DNA from: Mycolicibacterium aurum
GTDB lineage: Bacteria > Actinomycetota > Actinomycetes > Mycobacteriales > Mycobacteriaceae
Length of the DNA stretch: 64,000 bases
Assembly (NCBI RefSeq): GCF_900637195.1
Contig: NZ_LR134356.1
Span: 5,208,001-5,272,000 of the forward strand
Direction of reading: 5' to 3'
Shown piece by piece: positions 26,710 through 33,999 of this stretch. The translations under genes and the position numbers were made by a program. The first letter of the stretch is position 1; each line of letters begins with the position of its first letter. Under the pieces are notes generated by a model. That model did no database searches, was not told where the DNA came from, and saw only the letters and a list, made by a program, of their open reading frames with translations.

Positions 26710-26721
26710 GAACGTGTTACA
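26708..26721. promoter_or_regulatory. KstR operator between fadD19 and echA19
   Basis: TAGAACGTGTTACA is an exact consensus match in the 68-bp divergent region, so it should repress both directions. Confidence 0.88.
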
Positions 26722-26765
26722 TTTCGAGACAAGTCGCTGTCTTCGATGAGGAAAGGCACACACCT

Positions 26766-27566
26766 GTGAGCGAGCCCGAAAAAGGTCCCGACGCCCTGGT
26801 TGAGCAGCGCGGACACACGTTGATTCTGACGCTGAATCGGCCGGAGGCGCGCAACGCGCTTTCCACTGAGATGCTCTCGATCATGGTCGACACCTGGAAC
26901 CGCGTCGACGAGGATCCGGAGATCCGGACCTGCATCCTGACCGGGGCGGGCGGCTACTTCTGCGCGGGCATGGACCTGAAGGCGGCCACAAAGGCACCCC
27001 CCGGCGACTCGTTCAAGAGCGGTGCGTTCGACCCGTCGAAGATCGAGGGCCTGCTCAAGGGCCGACGGCTGACCAAACCGCTGATCGCCGCGGTCGAAGG
27101 CCCGGCCATTGCGGGCGGCACCGAGATTCTGCAGGGCACCGACATCCGGATCGCGGGCGAGAGCGCGAAGTTCGGCATCTCGGAAGCGAAGTGGAGCCTG
27201 TACCCGATGGGCGGCTCCGCAGTGCGGCTGCCGCGCCAGATCCCGTACACGATCGCCTGCGACCTGCTGCTGACCGGCCGCCACATCACCGCGGCCGAGG
27301 CCAAGGAGTACGGCCTGATCGGCTATGTGGTCCCCGACGGCACCGCGCTGGACAAAGCCCTGGAGATCGCCGAGGTGATCAACAACAACGGGCCGCTGGC
27401 GGTGCAGGCGATCCTGAAGACCATCCGCGAGGCCGAGGGCATGCACGAGGAAGAGGCGTTCAAGCCAGACACGGCCAACGGCATCCCGGTGTTCCTCAGC
27501 GAGGACGCCAAGGAAGGCCCGCGCGCATTCAAGGAGAAGCGCGCCCCCAACTTCCAGATGAAGTAG
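26766..27566 (+). CDS. echA19: EchA19 enoyl-CoA hydratase
   Basis: This 266-residue crotonase-family protein has oxyanion-hole segments CAGMDLKAA and AVEGPAIAGGTEILQGTDIRIA. The GTG start is preceded by GAGGAAAGG. EchA19 is described as hydrating sterol side-chain enoyl-CoA, the step after FadE26/27. It is divergent from fadD19 with a shared KstR site. The gene ends only 4 bp from the convergent quinone reductase gene. Length and motifs are complete. Confidence 0.9.
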   Translation: MSEPEKGPDALVEQRGHTLILTLNRPEARNALSTEMLSIMVDTWNRVDEDPEIRTCILTGAGGYFCAGMDLKAATKAPPGDSFKSGAFDPSKIEGLLKGRRLTKPLIAAVEGPAIAGGTEILQGTDIRIAGESAKFGISEAKWSLYPMGGSAVRLPRQIPYTIACDLLLTGRHITAAEAKEYGLIGYVVPDGTALDKALEIAEVINNNGPLAVQAILKTIREAEGMHEEEAFKPDTANGIPVFLSEDAKEGPRAFKEKRAPNFQMK

Positions 27567-27570
27567 GGAG

Positions 27571-28167
27571 CTACGCGGCGCTCTCCCCCGCCGCCCACAA
27601 TCGGTCGATGGCGGCCTGCCCGTCGGCCAGACTCTGAGCGGCCAGCGGCTTGAGCTCGGCCATGGCGGGATTGGTTGCGGCCATAGTGAGCTCGACGACG
27701 ACGAATCGCGGCTGCAGGCCCGTCAGCGACACCCCGTGGGACAGCCATGTCTGCGCGTGATCCCACCCTTCGCGGGGTGTGCCGGGACCGTAGCCACCGC
27801 CGCGCGTCTCGATCGCCACGAAATCCCTGCCACCCAACAGCCCCTCTCCGGTCGTCGTGTCGATGGACACGCCGGCAGCGACGACGTGGTCGACCCACGC
27901 CTTGACCGTGCTCGGCGGTCCGAAGTTGTACAGCGGCAGGCCCAGCAGGACGGTATCGGCGGCCTTGACCTCGTCGATCAGCTCGGCACTGAGGGCCGCG
28001 GACGTCTGCGGGTCCAGATGCGGCAGCGGCTGTGCGGCCAGGTCCCGGTAGGTCACCGTGCCGCCGGGGTGCGCGGCCCGCCAGCGCTCGGCCGCGCGCC
28101 GGGTGAGGCTCCGGCTGACCGAGTGATCGCCCTGAACCGACGAGTCGAGGTGCAGAAGGTGTGCCAT
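27571..28167 (-). CDS. FMN-dependent NAD(P)H quinone reductase/azoreductase
   Basis: This 198-residue flavodoxin-2-fold protein begins MAHLLHLDSSVQGDHSVSR and contains LGLPLYNFGPPSTVKAWVDHV and TRGGGYGPGTPREGWD. These place it in the AcpD/NQO group of FMN-dependent quinone or azo reductases. ATG at 28167 has GGAG 8 nt upstream; a TTG two codons earlier is less likely. It is divergent from a MarR regulator with a palindromic operator between them, a common arrangement for inducible quinone/electrophile detoxification. It is probably unrelated to KstR control. Confidence 0.82.
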   Translation of the reverse strand: MAHLLHLDSSVQGDHSVSRSLTRRAAERWRAAHPGGTVTYRDLAAQPLPHLDPQTSAALSAELIDEVKAADTVLLGLPLYNFGPPSTVKAWVDHVVAAGVSIDTTTGEGLLGGRDFVAIETRGGGYGPGTPREGWDHAQTWLSHGVSLTGLQPRFVVVELTMAATNPAMAELKPLAAQSLADGQAAIDRLWAAGESAA

Positions 28168-28179
28168 AGTCAACTCCAG

Positions 28180-28210
28180 ATAGATAGTTTGCGATGTACA
28201 AACTATCTAT
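28180..28210. promoter_or_regulatory. Palindromic operator of the MarR/quinone reductase pair
   Basis: There is a perfect inverted repeat with 11-bp arms, ATAGATAGTTT at 28180-28190 and AAACTATCTAT at 28200-28210, with a 9-bp spacer. It is AT-rich in a GC-rich genome and lies immediately in front of the reductase start. It is probably the binding site for the adjacent MarR protein. Confidence 0.75.
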
Positions 28211-28237
28211 ACCACAGGAGCTATTGCTGTATTCCCG

Positions 28238-28243
28238 TACTCT
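28238..28243 (+). promoter_or_regulatory. -10 box of probable leaderless marR transcript
   Basis: TACTCT is followed by 7 nt and the GTG at 28251. There is no ribosome site before that GTG. This supports the GTG rather than the upstream ATG at 28194, which lies inside the operator. Confidence 0.45.
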
Positions 28244-28250
28244 TGCCCTG

Positions 28251-28730
28251 GTGAGCGACGATCCGGCGCCCGACCAGCTCCTGGGCCCCCTGCTGGATCT
28301 GCTCGCCCGCCGCCTTCGGGGCGCCGCGGAAGCAGAACTCACGGCTTTCGACCTGCGTCCGCGCCACGTCATCGGCCTGACGCTGCTGCGCGATTTCGGC
28401 GAACACAGTCAGGCCGGACTGGCCGAAGCCCTCGGAATCGATCCGACCAACGTCGTGGCGCTGCTCAACGAACTGGAATCGGCCGGGCTCGTCGAGCGTC
28501 GGCGGTCCCCCGAGGATCGCCGACGTCACACCGTGGTGCTGACCCCGGCGGGCGCACGGCGACTCGCCGAGGTCGAGACTGCGCTGGCAGGCCTGGAGCA
28601 CCGACTGTTCGCCGCGCTCGACAGCGACGAGCAGGCGACGCTGCACGGGCTACTCCAGCGCGCGGCGGCGGTCACCGGCGGCAGCCTGGTACCGCGGAGC
28701 GCGTGTACCGAAGACGTCCAGAGCTGCTAG
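28251..28730 (+). CDS. MarR-family transcriptional regulator
   Basis: This winged-helix regulator has 159 residues from GTG 28251 and carries the MarR DNA-recognition region SQAGLAEALGIDPTNVVALLNELESAGLVERRRSPEDRRRHTVVLT. An upstream in-frame ATG at 28194 would add 19 residues but lies in the operator spacer, so the GTG is preferred. It most likely represses itself and the divergent quinone reductase and is released by a phenolic or quinone ligand. Its stop overlaps the end of cyp142 by 4 nt, tail to tail. Confidence 0.8.
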   Translation: MSDDPAPDQLLGPLLDLLARRLRGAAEAELTAFDLRPRHVIGLTLLRDFGEHSQAGLAEALGIDPTNVVALLNELESAGLVERRRSPEDRRRHTVVLTPAGARRLAEVETALAGLEHRLFAALDSDEQATLHGLLQRAAAVTGGSLVPRSACTEDVQSC

Positions 28731-29944
28731 GCCCCGATCGGCTTCGACGGGGTGAACACCACCGGCATCGACTCGAGGCCGCTGACGAAGTTCGCCGGCC
28801 GCAGCGGCAGCATGTCGGGGTCGGCCAACTGCAGATCCGGCAGCCGCTCGAGCACCCGGCTGAGCATGATCTTCAGCTCGAGGCGAGCCAGCTGGTTGCC
28901 CAGGCAGAAATGCGTCCCGAACCCGAAAGCCAAGTGGTTGTTCGGGTTCCGGTACATATCGAAGGACTCGGGGTTCTCGAAAACGTCCTCGTCGAAATTC
29001 GCGGATTCGAACATCAGCATGATCTTCTCGCCTGACTTCAACGACGTGCCGTGGAACTCGGTGTCGGCCGTCAGCGTGCGGCACATGTTCTTGACCGGCG
29101 ATGTCCAGCGCAGCATCTCCTCGATCCCGCACGGCAGCAGCGACGGGTCCGCGACCGCCGCCTCCCACTGGTCGCGGTGGCGAAGCAACTGCTCGGTGCC
29201 GCCTGAGAGCGTGTGGCGGGTGGTCTCGTCACCACCGATGAGGATCAGCAGTGTCTCGAAGACGATCTCGTCGTCGGACATCCGCTCGCCTTCGACTTCG
29301 GCGTGCACCAGGATCGAGAACAGGTCATCGGTCGGTTCGGCGCGGCGCTTGGCGATGACGTCCATCGTGAACGCGGTGTAGGCCGCAAACGTGTCCATCA
29401 GCAGCTTGATGGTCGCCTCGTCGACGGTGGAGCTGAGTCCGCACACCAGGTCGTCGGACCATTTGAGCAGCATCTCGCGCTCCTGGGGCAGCACGCCGAG
29501 CATGTCGCCGATCACCGCCATCGGCAGCGGCGCGGCGATGTCACGGACGAAATCGCACTCACCGCGTTCGATGACCGCGTCGATCAACGTGTCGCACAGC
29601 CGCTCGATCGACGGCAGCTTGTCCATCACGCGCTTGCGGGTGAAGCCCGAGTTGACCAGCTTGCGCCGCAGCACATGCGCGGGGTCGTCCATGTCGATCA
29701 TGTACGGCATCCCCGGCTGGTCGGGGCGGATGCCGCCGGCCGACGAGAACAGCTCAGGGTTGCGTTCGGCGTCCAGCACCGCGCGGTGCGTGGTGGCCGC
29801 GGCCAGCCCGTTGCGGTCCCGGAACACCGGCTGGTTCGCGCGCATCCAGCGGTACGCGTCGCGGGCGCGGCGGTCGGCATAGAAGTTGCCGTCGGCGAGG
29901 TCCACGTCGAGACCGGTATCGACGAGGGGCGAGGTGGAAGTCAT
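28727..29944 (-). CDS. cyp142: CYP142 cytochrome P450, sterol C26/27 hydroxylase
   Basis: This 405-residue bacterial P450 has the heme-thiolate motif FGFGTHFCLG with its Cys ligand, I-helix ILIGGDETTRHT, and ExxR helix. The ATG at 29944 has AGCAGGAG upstream. Position next to the echA19/fadD19 block and sequence fit CYP142, which oxidises cholest-4-en-3-one at the side-chain terminus and backs up CYP125. It requires ferredoxin and reductase partners; FdxD is one candidate. It follows the acetoacetate-decarboxylase-fold gene by 25 bp on the same strand. No KstR site is directly upstream. Confidence 0.88.
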   Translation of the reverse strand: MTSTSPLVDTGLDVDLADGNFYADRRARDAYRWMRANQPVFRDRNGLAAATTHRAVLDAERNPELFSSAGGIRPDQPGMPYMIDMDDPAHVLRRKLVNSGFTRKRVMDKLPSIERLCDTLIDAVIERGECDFVRDIAAPLPMAVIGDMLGVLPQEREMLLKWSDDLVCGLSSTVDEATIKLLMDTFAAYTAFTMDVIAKRRAEPTDDLFSILVHAEVEGERMSDDEIVFETLLILIGGDETTRHTLSGGTEQLLRHRDQWEAAVADPSLLPCGIEEMLRWTSPVKNMCRTLTADTEFHGTSLKSGEKIMLMFESANFDEDVFENPESFDMYRNPNNHLAFGFGTHFCLGNQLARLELKIMLSRVLERLPDLQLADPDMLPLRPANFVSGLESMPVVFTPSKPIGA

Positions 29945-29969
29945 TACTCTCCTGCTGATCGGTCGGGGC

Positions 29970-30707
29970 TCAACGCGAGATGACGAGGGAGTCGGCAAAT
30001 GTCATGTCGACATTGGCCGCCGAACTCGAGACGAGCGCGCGCTTGGGCAAGCCTAGGGCGGAAAGCTCTGCGGCGTAGGGATGTTCGCCGAGTTGCACAC
30101 GCACACCGCCGGGCCGGTACCGCACCCCGGACAGCACCATCGTGCCTTCCGTCCGCCGGATGACGCCGTCGAGGTAGGAGTAGGTGGGGTGCACCTGCGG
30201 CCGGGACGTCAGGGCGGCGGGTATCGGAACACCGGGCGCGAACTCCATGCTCACCACCCGCTGGCCATCGATGCTGACGTCGAACCCGAACTGGCGTCCG
30301 TTACGAATCGTGAAGTCCGCCATCACCTTCGGGTAGCCCCAGATGGTGCGTCCAGCCTCCAGGGTGAACGCCTGGTCGACCGGCAGGTGATGGACGAAGG
30401 CGCCGGCCGACTGCAGCGCGGACATGCCCGATGCGTCCGAGCCGGGGGGATTCACCATCACGTTGGTGCCGTACTCCCAGTACTGCCCTAGGTCGGTGTC
30501 CTCATAGCGCATCAACATCAGGACCACGAGGGCGCGGCGATTCGACCGACCGAAACGGCACACCCGCAGACCGCTGTAGTCGATCATCCGCTGGGCTGCG
30601 TCGGCGTCTACGACGAACATGGCGGTGTGCTGATGTGCCGTGCGGACCCGCACCGGCATCGTCAGGACGGTGCCCTGGATCGTGTGCTGCGACGTTACTT
30701 GGCTCAC
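29970..30707 (-). CDS. Acetoacetate decarboxylase-superfamily protein (Rv3519-like)
   Basis: This 245-residue protein has GTG start and the fold features EAGRTIWGYPKVMADF and AFVHHLPVDQAFTLEAG. Acetoacetate decarboxylases have an active lysine in a WGYPK-like context, and such a WGYPK segment is seen here. In M. tuberculosis a similar gene, Rv3519, lies beside cyp142 and has no assigned function. Reaction is unknown; decarboxylation or aldol-type chemistry on a sterol catabolite is possible. It is probably co-transcribed with cyp142. An inverted repeat lies just upstream. Confidence 0.75.
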   Translation of the reverse strand: MSQVTSQHTIQGTVLTMPVRVRTAHQHTAMFVVDADAAQRMIDYSGLRVCRFGRSNRRALVVLMLMRYEDTDLGQYWEYGTNVMVNPPGSDASGMSALQSAGAFVHHLPVDQAFTLEAGRTIWGYPKVMADFTIRNGRQFGFDVSIDGQRVVSMEFAPGVPIPAALTSRPQVHPTYSYLDGVIRRTEGTMVLSGVRYRPGGVRVQLGEHPYAAELSALGLPKRALVSSSAANVDMTFADSLVISR

Positions 30708-30727
30708 ACCGTCAATCTAGAGCGTTC

Positions 30728-30756
30728 ACTAGACACTCTGCAAGGAAGTGTCTAGT
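30728..30756. repeat. 10-bp inverted repeat, possible operator or terminator
   Basis: ACTAGACACT at 30728-30737 and its exact complement at 30747-30756 are separated by 9 bp. The repeat lies in the 55-bp gap between the Rv3520c-like stop and the Rv3519-like start. The low GC of the arms favours a protein-binding site over a terminator, but either is possible. Confidence 0.5.
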
Positions 30757-30762
30757 CGCGCC

Positions 30763-31794
30763 TCAGACCAGGCCGGCGAGATCGCGGATCTGGTCGGTCG
30801 ACCGCGCGCCGACGACCATCATCGTGACGCCCGCGGCTTCCCACGCCTTGATCTGCTCCTGCACGTAGTCGAGGTCGCCGACGATGGCGGAGTCGTCGAC
30901 CAGCTCGTCGGGGATGACCTTGGCCGCTTCGTCTTTGCGGTCACTGCGGAAGAGCCGAGTCACGTCGTCGACGACGTCGGCGTACCCCATCCGGCGATAC
31001 ACGTCGGCGTGGAAGTTGGTGTCCTCGGCCCCCATGCCGCCCATGTACAGGGCAAGGTGCGGCTTCATCAGCTCCATGACCGCGGGACGGTCGTCGGTGA
31101 CGACCACCTGTGCCGTTGCGCAGATCTCGAACGTCTCCCGGGTACGTCGCGCACCGGGGCGCGCGAACCCCTCGTCGAGCCATTCGTTGTACATGCCCGC
31201 GATGCGCGGCGAGTAGAAGATGGGCAGCCAGCCGTCGCAGATCTCGGCGGCCAGAGCGACGTTCTTGGGACCTTCGGCGCCCAGCATCACCGGGATGTCC
31301 GCGCGCAGCGGATGGGTGATCGGCTTGAGGTTCTTGCCCAGTCCCGTGGTGCCCTCACCGGAGAGCGGCAGCGGGTAATGCGGCCCGTCGCTGTGCACCG
31401 GGGCTTCCCGGGCCCAGACCTGACGCAGGATGTCGACGTATTCCCGGGTGCGCGCGAGTGGCTTGGGGAACTTCGCGCCGTACCAGCCCTCGACGACCTG
31501 CGGGCCGGAGACACCGAGGCCGACGATGTGCCGTCCACCGGAGAGGTGGTCCAGCGTCAACGCCGCCATCGCGAGCGCGGTCGGGGTGCGCGCCGAGAGT
31601 TGGAGCACCGACGTGCCGAGCCGCATCCGCGTGGTTTCGCGGCCCCACCACGCCAGCGGCGTGTAGGCATCCGACCCCCACGCCTCGGCGGTGAAGACCG
31701 TGTCGAACCCGGCTTCCTCCGCCGAAGCGACCAGTTCTGCATGGTTGGTCGGCGGCTGCGCGCCCCAATATCCGAGTTGGAGTCCCAGCTTCAT
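30763..31794 (-). CDS. F420-dependent LLM-class oxidoreductase (Rv3520c-like)
   Basis: This 343-residue luciferase-like monooxygenase-fold enzyme has the opening MKLGLQLGYWGAQPP, plus TVFTAEAWGSDAYTPLAWW and HIVGLGVSGPQVVEGWYG, typical of F420-dependent oxidoreductases. ATG at 31794 matches the expected N-terminus; the longer ORF runs through the KstR operator and is rejected. The gene is conserved beside the ltp3/ltp4 block in mycobacteria and lies under a KstR site, but its sterol substrate is unknown. A second LLM enzyme lies at 35192. Confidence 0.85.
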   Translation of the reverse strand: MKLGLQLGYWGAQPPTNHAELVASAEEAGFDTVFTAEAWGSDAYTPLAWWGRETTRMRLGTSVLQLSARTPTALAMAALTLDHLSGGRHIVGLGVSGPQVVEGWYGAKFPKPLARTREYVDILRQVWAREAPVHSDGPHYPLPLSGEGTTGLGKNLKPITHPLRADIPVMLGAEGPKNVALAAEICDGWLPIFYSPRIAGMYNEWLDEGFARPGARRTRETFEICATAQVVVTDDRPAVMELMKPHLALYMGGMGAEDTNFHADVYRRMGYADVVDDVTRLFRSDRKDEAAKVIPDELVDDSAIVGDLDYVQEQIKAWEAAGVTMMVVGARSTDQIRDLAGLV

Positions 31795-31841
31795 GTCGGC
31801 TGCCTTCCCGCAGTGTCCAGAGGGTCCCTTGAAACGAAACT

Positions 31842-31855
31842 TAGAACCTGTTCTA
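31842..31855. promoter_or_regulatory. KstR operator, Rv3520c-like / DUF35 operon
   Basis: TAGAACCTGTTCTA is a perfect palindrome and exact consensus match. It is 47 bp from the oxidoreductase start and only 9 bp from the GTG of the divergent DUF35 gene, which suggests a leaderless or very short leader for the latter. Confidence 0.9.
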
Positions 31856-31864
31856 CTCGATGCC

Positions 31865-32857
31865 GTGACCACCAGCCAAAGCAGCCCGGTGCAGATCGAT
31901 CCCCATGAGCCGCCTCTTTCGGCACCTCTGAAGCTCTCCTTCGACTACACCCGTTCAGTAGGACCACTCCTTGGCGAGTTCTTCACCGCTCTGCGCGAGC
32001 GGCGCATCGTCGGCGTACGCGGGTCGGATGGCCGAGTCCTCGTTCCGCCCGCTGAGTATGACCCCGTCACCTACGAGGCCCTGACCGAGGTCGTCCCTGT
32101 GTCCAGCGTGGGCACGGTGGTGTCGTGGACATGGCAGCCGGCGCCGCTGGAGGGCCAGCCGCTGGACCGTCCGTTCGCCTGGGCGTTGATCAAGCTCGAC
32201 GGCGCAGACACCCCGTTGCTGCACGCGGTCGACGCGGAGTCCTCGGACGCGATCAGCACCGGCGCGCGGGTACACGCCCACTGGGTGGATGAGACCGTCG
32301 GCGCGATCACCGACATCGCCTACTTCTCCCTCGGCGATCAGGCCGAGGAAATTCCGGCCCCGGCCGAGGGCCTCGACCCGGTGACGATGCTGGTGGTACC
32401 GACCTCGATCGAGATCCAGCACACGGCATCGCTTCCCGAGAGCACGTTCCTGCGCGCACTGGAACAGGGCAAGCTCCTCGGCGCCCGCACGGGCGAGGAC
32501 GGGAAGGTGTACTTCCCGCCGCGAGAAGCCAACCCGGCCACCGGCCTCGAGCTCGACAACTACGTCGAGCTGCCCGACAAGGGCACGGTGACGACATTCG
32601 CGATCATCAACATCCCGTTCGCGGGGCAGCGCATCAAGCCGCCCTACGTTGCGGCCTATGTGCTGCTGGACGGCGCCGATATTCCGTTCCTGCATCTGGT
32701 CACCGAGATCGATCCGGCCGACGTGCGGATGGGCATGCGGGTTCAGGCGGTGTGGAAGCCCAAGGAGGAGTGGGGTCTTGGCATCGACAACATCGACTAC
32801 TTCAGGCCCACAGGCGAACCCGACGCCGACTACGACACCTACAAGCACCACCTGTAA
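31865..32857 (+). CDS. DUF35 OB-fold protein, probable partner of Ltp3/Ltp4 (Rv3521-like)
   Basis: This 330-residue protein has what look like two repeats of an OB-fold acyl-CoA-associated (DUF35-type) unit. VPVSSVGTVVSWTW in the N-half and ELPDKGTVTTFAI in the C-half occupy matching positions, each preceded by a RxGxDGxVxxPPxE-like segment. GTG at 31865 is the first sensible start downstream of the KstR operator. DUF35 modules bind thiolase-like aldolases in this pathway (ChsH2 with Ltp2), so by analogy this one should pair with Ltp3 or Ltp4. It leads the operon and is followed by a tandem repeat and ltp4. Confidence 0.82.
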   Translation: MTTSQSSPVQIDPHEPPLSAPLKLSFDYTRSVGPLLGEFFTALRERRIVGVRGSDGRVLVPPAEYDPVTYEALTEVVPVSSVGTVVSWTWQPAPLEGQPLDRPFAWALIKLDGADTPLLHAVDAESSDAISTGARVHAHWVDETVGAITDIAYFSLGDQAEEIPAPAEGLDPVTMLVVPTSIEIQHTASLPESTFLRALEQGKLLGARTGEDGKVYFPPREANPATGLELDNYVELPDKGTVTTFAIINIPFAGQRIKPPYVAAYVLLDGADIPFLHLVTEIDPADVRMGMRVQAVWKPKEEWGLGIDNIDYFRPTGEPDADYDTYKHHL

Positions 32858-32872
32858 AGGGATTGAACACTC

Positions 32873-32944
32873 ATGACCAATCAGCGAGAAGCGGAGCGGG
32901 ATCGCGCAATGACCAATCAGCGAGAAGCGGAGCGGGATCGCGCA
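32873..32944 (+). repeat. Perfect 36-bp tandem direct repeat (two copies)
   Basis: Units 32873-32908 and 32909-32944 are identical base for base. Each starts with ATGACC, carries the AG-rich stretch GAGAAGCGGAGCGG, and ends in GCGCA, so the ltp4 start ATGACT looks like the beginning of a third unit. Length is a multiple of three, so copy number changes would keep the frame. Confidence 0.95.
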
Positions 32945-32947
32945 TGA
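32873..32947 (+). CDS. 24-codon ORF made of a tandem repeat, coupled to ltp4
   Basis: An ATG at 32873 opens a frame encoding the unit MTNQREAERDRA twice, stopping at TGA 32945-32947, which overlaps the ltp4 ATG (ATGA). The ORF is exactly two identical 36-bp units. AAAGGGATTG upstream may serve as a ribosome site. The layout resembles mycobacterial MIRU elements, whose short ORFs overlap start and stop codons of flanking operon genes. Whether the peptide itself matters is unknown; it may merely carry ribosomes across to ltp4. Confidence 0.5.
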   Translation: MTNQREAERDRAMTNQREAERDRA

Positions 32948-33999
32948 CTGAAGTAGCCGTCGTCGGGTTCGCGCACGCACCCCACGTCCGCCGGACCAAC
33001 GGCACCACCAACGGTGTTGAGATGCTGATGCCGTGTTTCCGCCAGCTGTACTCCGAGCTGGGACTCAAGCAGACCGATCTGGGTTTCTGGTGCTCGGGAT
33101 CGTCCGATTACCTTGCCGGTCGGGCATTCTCGTTCATCTCGGCCATCGACTCGATCGGGGCCGTCCCGCCGATCAACGAATCGCACGTCGAGATGGACGC
33201 CGCCTGGGCTCTGTACGAGGCCTACATCAAGATCCTGACCGGCGAGGTCGAGACAGCTCTGGTGTACGGGTTCGGCAAGTCGTCGGCCGGCACATTGCGC
33301 CGCGTGCTGTCGTTGCAGACCGATCCGTACACCGTCGCCCCGTTGTGGCCGGACTCGGTGAGCATGGCCGGTCTGCAGGCCCGCTTCGGCCTGGACGCCG
33401 GCAAGTGGACGGCCGAGCAGATGGCGCAGGTCGCACTCGATGCGCAGGCAGCCACCCCGCGGGTGGACCGCCTGGAGTCCGGCAGCAGCATCCAGGAACT
33501 GCTGGAGCAGCCATACTTCGCGGAGCCGTTGCGGCGCCACGACATCGCGCCGATCACCGACGGCGCGTCGGCGATCGTGCTGGCCTCGGGCGACCGTGCC
33601 CGTGAGTTGCGGGAGCGGCCGGCCTGGATCACCGGGATAGAACACCGCATCGAGACCCCGGTCCTCGGTGCCCGTGATCTGACCACGTCGCCGTCCACCG
33701 CCGCCTCGGCCGCCGCGGCCACCGGCGGTGACCCGTCGTCGATCGAGATCGCGGAGATCTACGCCCCGTTCAGTCATCAGCAGCTGATCCTCACAGAGGC
33801 GATCGGCTTGCCCGACAGCACGACGATCAATCCGTCCGGCGGCGCGCTCGCCGCCAATCCGATGTTCTCGGCGGGCCTGGAGCGGATCGGCTTCGCAGCG
33901 CAGCACATCTTCGAGGGCAACGCCTCTCGCGTGCTGGCTCACGCGACGAGCGGTCCTGCACTTCAACAGAATCTGGTCGCTGTCCTGGAGGGGAAGTAA
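32944..33999 (+). CDS. ltp4: Ltp4, thiolase-like sterol aldolase
   Basis: This 351-residue thiolase-fold protein is of the lipid-transfer (SCP-x-like) type, with DGASAIVLAS and EIYAPFSHQQLILTEAIGL and the C-terminal NPSGGALAANPMFSAG. The ATG at 32944 overlaps the repeat-encoded ORF. Longer ORF starts upstream run through the DUF35 gene in another frame. Ltp3 and Ltp4 in rhodococci are needed for C24-branched sterol side chains and act as aldol lyases. In this pathway DUF35 proteins complete the active complex. It couples to ltp3 by a one-base overlap (TAATG). Confidence 0.9.
   Translation: MTEVAVVGFAHAPHVRRTNGTTNGVEMLMPCFRQLYSELGLKQTDLGFWCSGSSDYLAGRAFSFISAIDSIGAVPPINESHVEMDAAWALYEAYIKILTGEVETALVYGFGKSSAGTLRRVLSLQTDPYTVAPLWPDSVSMAGLQARFGLDAGKWTAEQMAQVALDAQAATPRVDRLESGSSIQELLEQPYFAEPLRRHDIAPITDGASAIVLASGDRARELRERPAWITGIEHRIETPVLGARDLTTSPSTAASAAAATGGDPSSIEIAEIYAPFSHQQLILTEAIGLPDSTTINPSGGALAANPMFSAGLERIGFAAQHIFEGNASRVLAHATSGPALQQNLVAVLEGK

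Noticed and set aside
28194..28250. ATG at 28194 as MarR start
   Set aside because: It lies inside the spacer of the predicted operator, has no ribosome site, and the GTG at 28251 fits family length.
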